The position numbers were made by a program, and so were the translations under genes. Below, one piece after another: positions 25,260 through 34,561 of a stretch of DNA of 62,074 bases (position 1 is the first letter of the stretch; every line of letters starts with the position of its first letter). Source of the DNA: an uncultured Rhizobium sp. (GTDB taxonomy: Bacteria > Pseudomonadota > Alphaproteobacteria > Rhizobiales > Rhizobiaceae). A model generated the notes under the pieces. That model was not told the origin of the DNA, searched no databases, and saw nothing but the letters and a program-made list of their open reading frames with translations. The DNA is taken from positions 1-62,074 of the forward strand of contig CAMFIE010000023.1 in NCBI GenBank assembly GCA_945952315.1. The letters are read 5' to 3'.

Positions 25260-26354
25260 ATGTCGAGAGCGACAACGATGCGGGATTACAGTCTGCTGGG
25301 TCTTGATAGCCGCCGCGCCGTCGAGGAAGGCCTCGCCGCGGCCGAATGGTATCATACCGACATCCCCCGCAAGGAGATGAAGGAACTGATGCAGCGCAAG
25401 GATGCTCCGGCGATCCGCGACACGGCGATCTGGATCGGCCTGATGCTGATCTTCGCCGCCGGTGCGGTTGCGTTCTGGGGCTCCTGGTGGTCGCTGCCCT
25501 TCTTCATCTGCTACGGCGTGCTCTACGGTTCGGCCTCCGACAGCCGCTGGCATGAATGCAGCCACGGCACCGCCTTCAAGACACGCTGGCTGAATGATGC
25601 GGTCTATGCTTTTGCCTGCTTCCTGATCATGCGCGAGCCAACCATCTGGCGCTGGAGCCATACGCGCCATCACACCGATACGATCATCGTCGGACGTGAC
25701 CCGGAAATCGTGGCCATGCGCCCGCCGGATACACTGGCGATCCTGCTCAATTTCTTCAACATCCTGAATGCCCCGCGCGCGGTCATCGGGGTTCTGCGCC
25801 ACGCACTTGGCTCGCTGACGGAAGAGGAAAAGAGTTTCGTGCCGGAAAGCGAATGGCCGAAGGTCTATGCGGTTGCCCGTCTCTGGGTGCTGATCTGGCT
25901 CGCGGTCCTTGCGCTTTGCCTTTACACCGGCTCGATCCTGCCTGCCCTGTTCATCGGCCCGCTGCCGACCATGTATGGCGGCTGGTTCTCGCATATGGTG
26001 GGCCTCACCCAGCATGCGGGCCTTGCCGAAAACGTGCTCGACCACCGGCTGAACTCGCGCACCGTCTACATGAACCCGGTGTTCCGTTTCCTTTACTGGA
26101 ACATGAATTATCACGTCGAGCATCACATGTTCCCGATGGTGCCCTATCATGCCCTGCCGAAGCTGCATGCGCGGATGAAGGACGATTGTCCGGTGCCCTA
26201 CAACTCCACCTGGGAGGCCTATCGCGAGCTGGTTCCGGCGCTGATCCGGCAAATGAAGGAGCCGGAATGGTTCGTTCAGCGCGCGCTGCCGGGCAGTGCC
26301 CGCCCGTTCCGTCCGGACCTTCACAATGACATCGTGGCCGCACCGGCCGAATAA
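25260..26354 (+). CDS. mocD: Fatty-acid-desaturase-family oxygenase, MocD-like
   Basis: A 364-residue membrane-bound di-iron oxygenase. Three histidine boxes are intact: H98ECSH102, H134TRHH138 and H285VEHH289, with hydrophobic segments at about 55-95, 205-235 and 238-250. MocD, with the Rieske ferredoxin MocE, is implicated in removing the O-methyl group of the rhizopine 3-O-methyl-scyllo-inosamine. The next gene is a MocE-like ferredoxin, which supports the call. GGGAGG precedes the ATG at 25260. No MocF-type reductase is nearby. Confidence 0.75.
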   Translation: MSRATTMRDYSLLGLDSRRAVEEGLAAAEWYHTDIPRKEMKELMQRKDAPAIRDTAIWIGLMLIFAAGAVAFWGSWWSLPFFICYGVLYGSASDSRWHECSHGTAFKTRWLNDAVYAFACFLIMREPTIWRWSHTRHHTDTIIVGRDPEIVAMRPPDTLAILLNFFNILNAPRAVIGVLRHALGSLTEEEKSFVPESEWPKVYAVARLWVLIWLAVLALCLYTGSILPALFIGPLPTMYGGWFSHMVGLTQHAGLAENVLDHRLNSRTVYMNPVFRFLYWNMNYHVEHHMFPMVPYHALPKLHARMKDDCPVPYNSTWEAYRELVPALIRQMKEPEWFVQRALPGSARPFRPDLHNDIVAAPAE

Positions 26355-26435
26355 GCGGAAAGCCGGGCAGGCAGCGCCGTTCACCCTGCCCGCCCGGCAC
26401 TTTCCCATCAAAACACATCAAGGAGGAGATCATCC

Positions 26436-26750
26436 ATGAGCCAGTGGATCGCGGTTTGCGGCGCAGACGATATCGATGAGGAAGACGTCATCCGCTTTGA
26501 CCATCAGGGTGAAAGCTATGCGATCTATCGCAGCCCGGAAAACACCTATCACGCCACCGACGGCCATTGCACCCACGAGCGCGTGCTTTTGACCGACGGT
26601 CTGGTGATGGACAATATCATCGAATGCCCGAAGCATAATGGCCGCTTCGACTACAGGACCGGCGAGGCAAAGGGTGCCCCGGTCTGTGTCAACCTCAAGA
26701 CCTTCCCGGTCAAGGTGGAAGCGGGCACCGTCTATATCCAGATCGGCTGA
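26436..26750 (+). CDS. mocE: MocE-family Rieske [2Fe-2S] ferredoxin
   Basis: A 104-residue protein with cluster ligands C-T-H (CTHERVLLTDG) and C-P-K-H (CPKHNGRFDY), the form typical of MocE-type ferredoxins. It would pass electrons to the MocD-like oxygenase encoded 81 bp upstream. AAGGAGGAG gives a very strong ribosome site. A terminator follows directly, so the PanB-like gene beyond is reached by read-through or by its own promoter. Confidence 0.85.
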   Translation: MSQWIAVCGADDIDEEDVIRFDHQGESYAIYRSPENTYHATDGHCTHERVLLTDGLVMDNIIECPKHNGRFDYRTGEAKGAPVCVNLKTFPVKVEAGTVYIQIG

Positions 26751-26756
26751 AACATC

Positions 26757-26782
26757 GCCGCGCCCTTCTGGCGCGGCTTTTA
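26757..26782 (+). terminator. Rho-independent terminator after mocE
   Basis: GCCGCGCC (26757-26764) pairs with GGCGCGGC (26770-26777), followed by TTTTAT. It lies only 7 bases after the mocE stop and 16 bases before the PanB-like ATG. Confidence 0.8.
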
Positions 26783-26798
26783 TCGTGTGAGATTATCC

Positions 26799-27599
26799 AT
26801 GACACAGAAGAGATTGACCATCGCCGATCTGCGCGCGCTGAAGGGCAAGCGCCAGCTCAGCATGCTGCGGGTCGAGACACTGGAAGAGGCGGAAGCCGCC
26901 GAAAAAGCGGGCATCGACATGCTCTCCGTGCCGCCGCAATTGCTCGGCCCCGCTTTCCGCGAGGCCGCCCCCACCATCTTTGCCATTCCGGGCCTCGAAT
27001 ATGGGGACTACGTTTCGGCAGAAGAATATCTGCGCGCCGCCTTCAGGGCGATGAAGGCAGGCGGCGATGCGGTCTATTGCGCGGCAAGTCTCTCGATCAT
27101 CCGCCGCCTCGGCGAGGAAGGCATTCCGGTCTGCAGCCATACGGGACTGATCCCCTCCAAGGCCACCTGGACCGGCGGCTTCAAGGCGGTTGGCAACACG
27201 GCGGAAAGCGCGCTCTCGATCTGGCACCAGGTCAAGGCGCTGGAAGAGGCGGGCGCCTTTGCAGCCGAGATCGAGGTGGTGCCGGAAGATGTGGCGCGCG
27301 CCATTTCAGAGCGCACCTCTCTGGTGATGATTTCCATGGGCGCCGGTTCCGGTTGCGATGCGCAATATCTCTTCACCGATGACGTGCTCGGCCAGAACCG
27401 GGGCCATGTGCCGCGCCATGCCAAGATCTACAGAAATTTCGCCGCCGAGTTCGATCGGCTGCAAAACGAACGGGTTGCCGCCTTCCGCGAATTCCACGCA
27501 GATGTTACAAGCGGCGCCTATCCCGAATCCCGGCACAAGCTCAGTGTGGAACGGTCGGAGCTCGACGCCTTCCTGAGCCAGATCAGCCAGAACAATTGA
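26799..27599 (+). CDS. PanB-fold protein lacking the PanB metal ligands
   Basis: A 266-residue protein aligning over its length with ketopantoate hydroxymethyltransferase (PanB). IPVCSHTGLIPS, AEIEVVPEDVARAI and the MGAGSGCDAQYLFTDDVLG block match. The Mg-binding Asp of VGDSLG is replaced (SVPPQLLG), as is the second Asp (AIPGLEYG for LADLPF) and the Glu of KIEGG (YCAASL); only the catalytic-type Glu (E159) remains. It is therefore unlikely to make ketopantoate. It lies between mocE and inositol dehydrogenase (19-bp gap to the latter), which suggests a cyclitol or amino-cyclitol role. A GTG at 26787 is an alternative start. Confidence 0.75.
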   Translation: MTQKRLTIADLRALKGKRQLSMLRVETLEEAEAAEKAGIDMLSVPPQLLGPAFREAAPTIFAIPGLEYGDYVSAEEYLRAAFRAMKAGGDAVYCAASLSIIRRLGEEGIPVCSHTGLIPSKATWTGGFKAVGNTAESALSIWHQVKALEEAGAFAAEIEVVPEDVARAISERTSLVMISMGAGSGCDAQYLFTDDVLGQNRGHVPRHAKIYRNFAAEFDRLQNERVAAFREFHADVTSGAYPESRHKLSVERSELDAFLSQISQNN

Positions 27600-27618
27600 C
27601 CCGAAAAAGGAGAATGAA

Positions 27619-28611
27619 ATGACCGTGAGATTTGGTCTTCTCGGCGCAGGCCGCATCGGCAAGGTGCATGCCAAGGCCGTCAGCGGCAATGCCTCGGCAA
27701 AGCTCGTGGCTGTTGCCGATGCCTTCCCGGCGGCGGCCAATGCCATTGCTGCGGCCTATGGCTGCGAGGTGCGCACCATTGATGCGATTGAAGCCGCCAA
27801 GGATATCGATGCCGTCATCATCTGCACGCCGACCGATACCCATGCGGACCTGATCGAGCGCTTTGCCCGCGCCGGCAAGGCGATCTTCTGCGAAAAGCCG
27901 GTCGATCTCAGCGCTGATCGCGTGCGGGCCTGCCTGAAGGTGGTCCAGGAAACCAAGGGCAAGCTGATGGTCGGCTTCAACCGCCGCTTCGACCCGCATT
28001 TCGTCGCCGTGCGCAAGGCAATCGATGCGGGCAAGATCGGTGATGTCGAGATGGTGACGATCACCTCGCGTGACCCCGGCGCACCGCCGGTGGACTATAT
28101 CAAGCGCTCCGGCGGCATCTTCCGCGACATGACCATCCATGACTTCGACATGGCCCGCTTCCTGCTCGGCGAGGAGCCGGTTTCGGTCTCTGCCCACGCC
28201 GCCGTTCTGGTGGACAAGGAAATCGGCGCGGCTGGCGACTATGACAGCGTGACGGTCATTCTCGAAACCGCCAAGGGCAAGCAGTGCGTGATCACCAATT
28301 CGCGCCGCGCCACCTACGGCTACGACCAGCGCATCGAGGTGCATGGCTCGAAGGGTGTGGCAAGCGCTGAAAATCAGCGTCCGGTTTCCATCGAGATCGC
28401 CAATGGCGACGGCTATACCCGCCCGCCGCTGCACGATTTCTTCATGACCCGCTACACCGAAGCCTATGCCGCCGAAATCGAAAGCTTCATCGCCGCGATC
28501 GAAAAGGGCGCGACCATCACACCGAATGGCGAGGATGGCCTGAAGGCACTGGAGCTGGCCGATGCCGCGCTGCAATCGGTCAAGGAAGGCCGCCGCATCA
28601 CGCTCGGCTGA
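27619..28611 (+). CDS. idhA: Inositol 2-dehydrogenase
   Basis: A 330-residue Gfo/Idh/MocA-family enzyme. The N-terminal Rossmann motif is FGLLGAGRIGKVHAKAV. EKPVDLS holds the conserved EKP, and RDMTIHDFDMARFLLGEEP carries the catalytic Asp-His region. It closely resembles Sinorhizobium IdhA, which oxidises myo-inositol to 2-keto-myo-inositol with NAD. AAGGAG precedes the ATG, 19 bp after the PanB-like gene. A strong terminator follows. Confidence 0.9.
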   Translation: MTVRFGLLGAGRIGKVHAKAVSGNASAKLVAVADAFPAAANAIAAAYGCEVRTIDAIEAAKDIDAVIICTPTDTHADLIERFARAGKAIFCEKPVDLSADRVRACLKVVQETKGKLMVGFNRRFDPHFVAVRKAIDAGKIGDVEMVTITSRDPGAPPVDYIKRSGGIFRDMTIHDFDMARFLLGEEPVSVSAHAAVLVDKEIGAAGDYDSVTVILETAKGKQCVITNSRRATYGYDQRIEVHGSKGVASAENQRPVSIEIANGDGYTRPPLHDFFMTRYTEAYAAEIESFIAAIEKGATITPNGEDGLKALELADAALQSVKEGRRITLG

Positions 28612-28926
28612 ACCAATCAGAGCTCACAACTAAGAAACCACCGGCCCGTCGGGCCGGTGGTTTTTCTTTGCGCAAGGGTAAAATGATGGTGGCGGGCACC
28701 AGCACTTCGTCCCATCCCGGAAATGTATCCCAGGCAGGAAATTCGGAGCCTATGCTTTTGCCTTCCGCTTCTCGACGCGGGCCTGCGGCATCGCCCTGAT
28801 CTCGTCGGCGGCCGATGCCGGTTGCCGCCGGACAGAGGCCGCGCTGGCTTGAGACAGGTCAACGCGCTATCCTTGCCCGCATGACAGTCTGACGGTCGCA
28901 GGGACGCAGCAGCAGGGAGCAGCAGG
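28612..28926. other. Intergenic gap between idhA and the MgtA-type gene
   Basis: It holds the idhA terminator at its left end. In the remaining 260 bases I see no convincing gene, Mg riboswitch or operator. Short open frames on both strands lack a credible start. Confidence 0.5.
28635..28665 (+). terminator. Rho-independent terminator of idhA
   Basis: AAACCACCGGCCC (28635-28647) pairs with GGGCCGGTGGTTT (28651-28663) around a 3-base loop, with further T residues. It is a 13-bp perfect stem. Confidence 0.9.
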
Positions 28927-31542
28927 ATGGTTGAATCGGAGAACCAGGCCCAAGCCTACTGGTCCCGCTCGGCGGCAGATCTGATCCGCAGCCTTTCGAC
29001 CAGGGAAAGCGGGCTGACCTCGCAAGAGGCGACACAGCGGCTGGCCGCCCACGGACCGAATACGCTTTCCCGCAAAACCCAACTGGATGGGTTGCGGGTG
29101 CTGCTCCGGCAGTTCGAAAGCCCGCTGGTGCTGATCCTCGTTGCCGCAGCCGGTATTTCCGCCTTTGTCGGCGATCGACAGGAAGCGATCATCATTACCC
29201 TGATCGTGCTGGGGAGCTGTCTTCTCGGCTTCTTTCAGGAATATGGCGCGTCACAGGCCACGCAAAAGCTGAAGGAACGGCTGTCGCGCCGGGCCGACAT
29301 CCTGCGCGATGGCATGGTGAAGACCCTGTCCGCCGCCGATGTGGTGCCGGGCGACGTGATCCGGCTTTCGGCGGGAAGTCTCGTTCCGGCAGACGGGGTG
29401 ATCCTTGCCGCCCGGGATTTCAATGTGAGCGAGGCGGTGCTGACGGGCGAGACCTTCCCGGTGGTCAAGACCCCCGGCCTGTCGCCTGCCGATGCGACAC
29501 TTTCCCGGCGCAGCAATGTGGTCTTTGCGGGCACCTCCGTCCGCTCCGGCACGGCGGATGTGCTGATGGTGCGGACGGGGATTGAAACCGAATTTGCCGC
29601 CATCGCCGCCAGTCTCGAACGGCAGGTGCCGCAGACCGAGTTTTCGCTCGGCATCCGCCGTTTCGGCGTGCTGATGACGGAAATCATGTTCGTGATCGTC
29701 ATCCTCGTCTTCTTTGCCAATGCGCTGTTTGGCCGGCCACTCACCGATTCCATCCTGTTTTCGCTGGCGCTTGCCGTCGGGCTTACGCCAGAGCTGCTGC
29801 CCGCGATCATATCCGTCACGCTTGCCCGTGGTGCGCGCGCCATGGCCGCCAATGGCGTGATCGTCCGGCGGCTGGAAGCCATCGAAAATCTCGGCAGCAT
29901 GGACATACTTTGCACCGACAAGACCGGAACGCTGACCGAAGGCGTGATCCAGATGGATGGAGCGCTGGACGTGAACGGCATGGCGTCTGCCAAGGTTGCG
30001 CTTTATGCGCGGCTGAATGCCGGTCTGCAAAGCGGCATGGCCAATCCGCTGGACGAGGCAATCATGGCGGCAGCCGGGGATGTCGCTGCGGAAGCGGGCT
30101 ACACCAAGCTCGATGAAATTCCCTATGACTTTATGCGCAAGCGTCTGTCCGTTCTGGTCAGGGATGCGGATCAGAAGCGCCTGCTGATCTGCAAGGGGGC
30201 TGTCGACAATGTCCTGTCAGTCTGCACCACGCTTCGCGAAGGTGATGCGGCAACACCACTGGACGAGAGCCGACTTGCCGCCATTCAGGACCGGTTCCGG
30301 CAATGGGGCGAGCAGGGCTTCCGCGTGCTTGCGGTCGCGACCGCTCGCCCGGGCGAGGAAAGGGCACCGGGACGGGTGCCGGAAGAGGGCCTTTGCCTCG
30401 AAGGCTTCCTGCTGTTTCTCGATCCGCCCAAGCAGGGCGTGGCCGATTGCCTGAAGGACCTTGCCCGCCGGGGCATCCGCGTGAAGATGATTTCCGGCGA
30501 CAACCGGCATGTGGCCGCCCATCTTGCGGAAACCATCGGGCTTTCCACCCGCTCCATCCTCACCGGCGGTGAATTGCAGGCACTTTCGAGCGATGCGCTG
30601 GCCGCCCGCGCTGCAAGGATCGACCTCTTCGTCGAGATCGATCCGAACCAGAAGGAACGGATCGTCACAGCCTTGCGCTCGCGTGGCCATGTGGTCGGCT
30701 ATCTCGGAGACGGCATCAATGATGCGCCTGCCCTGCATGAGGCCGATATCGGCATTTCCGTGGACAAGGCGGTGGATGCCGCCCGCGAGGCCGCCGATAT
30801 CGTGCTGCTGAAACAGGATCTAGGCGTACTGGTGAAGGGTGTGGACGATGGCCGCATGACCTTTGCCAATACGATGAAATATATCGCGATCACCACCAGC
30901 GCCAATTTCGGCAACATGATCAGCATGGCGCTTGCCTCCTTCGCGCTGCCGTTTCTGCCGCTTCTGGCCAAGCAGATCCTGCTCAACAATTTCCTCTCCG
31001 ACATCCCCTCCTTCGCGATTGCCACCGACCGGGTGGACGAGGAAGACCGGCTGAAGCCGCGCCACTGGGATATCGGCTTCGTGCGGCGTTTCATGGTCAC
31101 CTTCGGGCTGGTGAGCTCGCTCTTCGACTTCATGACTTTCGGCTTCCTGATCCTGATGGTTCAGGCCAGCGAACAGCATTTCCAGACCGCCTGGTTCGTG
31201 GAATCGCTGGTGACGGAACTTCTGATCGTCTTCATCATCCGCACCCGCAGGCGCTTCTGGCAAAGCGGGCCCTCCCCGCTGCTGGCCAGCCTGACACTGC
31301 TTTCGGCCGTGATCGCCTTCATGCTGCCGGTCCTGCCCTTTGCGGGCTGGTTCGGCTTCGTGCCACTGCCGCTGCCGGTTGCAGCAGGCCTGTTCGTGAT
31401 CAGCCTGCTTTATCTGCTGGTCTCGGAACTCACCAAATACTGGTTCTTCAAGGCCGAGGACCGGCGGCGAAGCCGGAAGGGCAAGAGACCCCAAGCTTCA
31501 CCTCCGGCACGTCAGCGCTGGAACCACCGCGCACACCATTGA
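28927..31542 (+). CDS. mgtA: Mg2+-importing P-type ATPase, MgtA-like
   Basis: An 871-residue P-type ATPase of group IIIB. It has an actuator motif (LTGET, about residue 172), the phosphorylation site D331-KTGT, a KGA motif in the nucleotide domain and GDGINDAPALHEADIGISV in the hinge. The TPELLPAI segment in TM4 and the NNFLSDIP motif in the C-terminal helices are typical of MgtA/MgtB. It would import Mg2+ at the inner membrane. No regulatory RNA was seen upstream. The ATG has only a modest GGGAG ribosome site. Confidence 0.88.
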   Translation: MVESENQAQAYWSRSAADLIRSLSTRESGLTSQEATQRLAAHGPNTLSRKTQLDGLRVLLRQFESPLVLILVAAAGISAFVGDRQEAIIITLIVLGSCLLGFFQEYGASQATQKLKERLSRRADILRDGMVKTLSAADVVPGDVIRLSAGSLVPADGVILAARDFNVSEAVLTGETFPVVKTPGLSPADATLSRRSNVVFAGTSVRSGTADVLMVRTGIETEFAAIAASLERQVPQTEFSLGIRRFGVLMTEIMFVIVILVFFANALFGRPLTDSILFSLALAVGLTPELLPAIISVTLARGARAMAANGVIVRRLEAIENLGSMDILCTDKTGTLTEGVIQMDGALDVNGMASAKVALYARLNAGLQSGMANPLDEAIMAAAGDVAAEAGYTKLDEIPYDFMRKRLSVLVRDADQKRLLICKGAVDNVLSVCTTLREGDAATPLDESRLAAIQDRFRQWGEQGFRVLAVATARPGEERAPGRVPEEGLCLEGFLLFLDPPKQGVADCLKDLARRGIRVKMISGDNRHVAAHLAETIGLSTRSILTGGELQALSSDALAARAARIDLFVEIDPNQKERIVTALRSRGHVVGYLGDGINDAPALHEADIGISVDKAVDAAREAADIVLLKQDLGVLVKGVDDGRMTFANTMKYIAITTSANFGNMISMALASFALPFLPLLAKQILLNNFLSDIPSFAIATDRVDEEDRLKPRHWDIGFVRRFMVTFGLVSSLFDFMTFGFLILMVQASEQHFQTAWFVESLVTELLIVFIIRTRRRFWQSGPSPLLASLTLLSAVIAFMLPVLPFAGWFGFVPLPLPVAAGLFVISLLYLLVSELTKYWFFKAEDRRRSRKGKRPQASPPARQRWNHRAHH

Positions 31543-31615
31543 TGCCGCAGAAAGACCTGTCTTTTTCCTGCCATGGCGATACTCTTCCGTCACAGGATAA
31601 TGGCAGGAGACTGAG

Positions 31616-33568
31616 GTGAGTGCATTTCCGCATCTGTTTACCCCGATCACCATTCGCGGGCTGACGATCCGAAACCGGATTCTGTCGACGGGGCATGACA
31701 CGACATTACCGACCGATGGAACCGTGAATGATGCGCTGATTGCCTATCACCAGGCCCGCGCCAGGGGCGGGGTTGGCCTGATCGTCACCCAGGTGGCAGG
31801 TGTGCATGAAACGGCCCGTTACACGTCCCATCTGCTGATGGCGACGGATGATGACTGTATCGAGGGTTATCGCAGGCTGGCCGATGCCTGCCATGCGGAA
31901 GGGGCAAAGGTGTTCTCGCAGCTCTTTCACCCCGGACGCGAGATCATGGAAACGGCGGACGGGCTGCTCGCCGTCGCCTATGCCCCGTCTGCCACGCCGA
32001 ACGAGCGCTTCCGCGTGATGCCGCGCGAGATGGACGCGGAGATGATTGCCGAAATCATCGAGGGCTATGCGGCGGCGGCCCGGCGCATGCATCAGGCCGG
32101 TCTCGATGGCGTGGAATTCGTGGCAAGCCACGGCTATCTGCCCGCCCAGTTTTTCAGCCCCCGCGTCAACCGCCGCACGGATGACTATGGCGGCTCGGAG
32201 GAAAACCGGCTGCGCTTTGCCCGCGAGGCATTGTCGGCCATGCGGGCCGCGACCAGCGATGATTTCGTGATCGGCATGCGCATCAGCTATGCCGAACGGC
32301 ACGAGGAGGGCCTGTCGGGGGACGAGGCGCTTGCCACCATGCGCGCGCTTCAGGACAAGCTCGATTACGTGAATATCACAACCGGCACCTCGGCCACGCT
32401 GGGCGGGGCGGTGCATATCGTGCCGCCGATGGCCTATCAGGCCGCCTATCTCGCAGGCGATGCGCGCGTCGTGCGCGATGCGCTGACCATCCCGGTCTTT
32501 GTCGCGGGCCGCATCAACCAGCCGCAGGAGGCCGAAGCGGTGATTGCCGGTGGTGCGGCCGACATGTGCGGCATGACCCGTGCGCTGATTGCCGATCCCG
32601 AAATGCCGAACAAGGCCAACGCCGGACAGAGCGAGGATATCCGCGCCTGCATTGCCTGCAATCAGGCCTGCATCGGCCATTTCCACCGCGGCTATCCGAT
32701 TTCCTGCATCCAGCATCCGGAAACCGGTCGCGAACTCCGCTATGGCACGCTGAAAATGGCGGACAAGCCGAAGCGGGTGATGGTGGTGGGCGGTGGCCCG
32801 GCTGGCATGAAGGCGGCGGTGACGGCGGCAAAGCGTGGCCATCAGGTAACCCTTTACGAGGCCGAGCGACAGCTTGGCGGGCAGGCCAGGCTTGCCCAGC
32901 TTTTGCCGCGCCGGGCGGAATTTGGCGGCATCGTCACCAATCTTGCCCGGGAGCTGGAAATCCATCAGGTCCGGATCGAGCGCGGCATTCGCGTTGACCG
33001 GGCGCTGGTCGAGCGCGAGGCGCCCGATGCGGTGATTCTGGCGACAGGCGCCACACCCTACCATCCGTCCTTCGAACAGGATGGCAGTGTCGCGGTCGTG
33101 GATGCCTGGGCGCTTCTGAGACGCGAGGTCAAGCCTGGCCGCCGCGTGCTGGTGGTGGACTGGCGTGGTGATTGGATCGCGCCCGGCCTTGCCGAAATGC
33201 TGGTGAAGGAGGGGTCCGAGGTGGAGCTTGCCGTCGGCGGCACCCATCCGGGTGACGTGCTGCCGCTTTACGTGCGCGACAATATCGCCGCCGAGCTCAA
33301 CCGGCTGCAGGTGAAGGTCACGCCCTATGCCCGGCTATACGGCGTCGACCAGAATACGGTCTACATGCAGCATGTGGTGAATGACGAGCCGATCCTGTTT
33401 GAAGGGGTGGACATGCTCGTCCTCTCGCTCGGGCATCAGCCAGTAGACGAGCTGAAGAAGGCCCTCAAGGGGCTGCCGGTCGAACTGTCGATGGCCGGAG
33501 ACTGTCTTGCGCCGCGTACGGCGGAAGAAGCCGTGTTCGAAGGCCTGAAGGCAGGTGTTGCGGTTTAA
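31616..33568 (+). CDS. OYE-family FMN/[4Fe-4S]/FAD oxidoreductase, N-demethylase-like
   Basis: A 650-residue enzyme. Residues 1-330 are an OYE-type FMN barrel (SHGYLPAQFFSPRVNRRTDD). C345, C348, C352 and C364 form the [4Fe-4S] site. Residues 385-650 are an FAD/NAD domain (VMVVGGGPAGMKAAV). Relatives include trimethylamine dehydrogenase, N-methylproline/stachydrine demethylase and 2,4-dienoyl-CoA reductase. The SHGYL in place of acyl-CoA-type residues makes a methylated-amine substrate plausible but unproven. The start is GTG at 31616 with AGGAG 7 bases upstream. Confidence 0.78.
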   Translation: MSAFPHLFTPITIRGLTIRNRILSTGHDTTLPTDGTVNDALIAYHQARARGGVGLIVTQVAGVHETARYTSHLLMATDDDCIEGYRRLADACHAEGAKVFSQLFHPGREIMETADGLLAVAYAPSATPNERFRVMPREMDAEMIAEIIEGYAAAARRMHQAGLDGVEFVASHGYLPAQFFSPRVNRRTDDYGGSEENRLRFAREALSAMRAATSDDFVIGMRISYAERHEEGLSGDEALATMRALQDKLDYVNITTGTSATLGGAVHIVPPMAYQAAYLAGDARVVRDALTIPVFVAGRINQPQEAEAVIAGGAADMCGMTRALIADPEMPNKANAGQSEDIRACIACNQACIGHFHRGYPISCIQHPETGRELRYGTLKMADKPKRVMVVGGGPAGMKAAVTAAKRGHQVTLYEAERQLGGQARLAQLLPRRAEFGGIVTNLARELEIHQVRIERGIRVDRALVEREAPDAVILATGATPYHPSFEQDGSVAVVDAWALLRREVKPGRRVLVVDWRGDWIAPGLAEMLVKEGSEVELAVGGTHPGDVLPLYVRDNIAAELNRLQVKVTPYARLYGVDQNTVYMQHVVNDEPILFEGVDMLVLSLGHQPVDELKKALKGLPVELSMAGDCLAPRTAEEAVFEGLKAGVAV

Positions 33569-33580
33569 GGATTGCGCCCT

Positions 33581-34561
33581 TCAAAGGCCGGGCGGGCTGC
33601 CGCAGATGGCAATCCGCCTGCCGGTGGCCTTGGCCGCATACATGCGCTGATCGGCGGCGGACAGAAGATCATGGCGGGAGGAGAACCCCTCGTCACTGTG
33701 GCAGATGCCGAGTGAGGCACCGATCTCGAGCACCAGTTCCCCCATCTGGAACAACCGGAAGCTGCGCTCCAGCATCGATGCCAGCCGGGCCTCGACCTGC
33801 TCGGGTCGCCAGCTGCGCGGGCGCAGCAGGAAGGCGAATTCATCGCCGCCGAACCGGGCAAGAAAATCATCCGGGCCGAGACTGGATTGCAGCCGCCGGG
33901 CACAGTCGCGAAGGATCTGGTCTCCCACAAGGTGGCCATGCACATCATTGATGCGCTTGAAGCCGTTGAGATCCAGCAAGGCGACCGAAAAGGGAATGCC
34001 GCGGGCCTCAAGCGACAGGCAATCGTCCAGCCGCCGCTCCAGCTCGCCGCGATTGCACACACCCGTCAGCGGATCGGTCTTTGCCGCCCGCCGCAAGGCT
34101 TCGATTTCCCGCGATTGCAGGGCCATGCGGTCGCTGATGTCGGTCAGCACCTCAAAATCGGCGGTCTCGCCCCCGAACCGAAACCGCCGTGCGGAAATCA
34201 TCACATTCAGCGGCCTGCCACTGGCATGGCGGATGACGGCAAGCTCTGCCTGATACTGACCCACCGTTTCCAGCAAATGCAGGCGCCGGTGACGGGCCTC
34301 GTCGCCAATCGCCACACGCCCGAGAATTTCAGTACCGAGGATCACATTCGGCTGAAAACCGGTGAGGGTCTCATAGGCGGCGTTGACGAGAAGATAGCGC
34401 GATTGCAGCGGATCGATCGTTGTCAGGACCTGTGCCGCCGGAGAAAGATGAAACAGCGCATCCGCCATGCCCTCTTCAGCCGGAAATGTCGCTGCCTTCA
34501 CCCTTTCGACCACGGTCGTCCGGGCAAGATCATCGTGAGCGGCATGCAGTCCTTTGTCCAT
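33581..34561 (-). CDS. PAS-GGDEF diguanylate cyclase
   Basis: A 326-residue soluble protein. A PAS domain occupies residues 35-150 and a GGDEF domain about 155-315, with intact RFGGDEF and the DPLTGVCNR entry motif. The inhibitory I-site RxxD is replaced by GPDD, so product feedback should be weak. It would make cyclic di-GMP in response to a PAS-sensed signal. The start is uncertain: ATG at 34561 lacks a clear ribosome site and a TTG at 34609 is possible. It converges on the OYE-family gene. Confidence 0.82.
   Translation of the reverse strand: MDKGLHAAHDDLARTTVVERVKAATFPAEEGMADALFHLSPAAQVLTTIDPLQSRYLLVNAAYETLTGFQPNVILGTEILGRVAIGDEARHRRLHLLETVGQYQAELAVIRHASGRPLNVMISARRFRFGGETADFEVLTDISDRMALQSREIEALRRAAKTDPLTGVCNRGELERRLDDCLSLEARGIPFSVALLDLNGFKRINDVHGHLVGDQILRDCARRLQSSLGPDDFLARFGGDEFAFLLRPRSWRPEQVEARLASMLERSFRLFQMGELVLEIGASLGICHSDEGFSSRHDLLSAADQRMYAAKATGRRIAICGSPPGL

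Noticed and set aside
26799-27599. Assignment as panB of pantothenate synthesis
   Set aside because: The metal-binding Asp/Asp/Glu positions are replaced, no panC is nearby, and the operon is for cyclitols.
28663-28926. A Mg2+ riboswitch or leader peptide upstream of the MgtA-type gene
   Set aside because: I found no M-box-like core, no proline-rich leader frame and no terminator in the 264-base leader.
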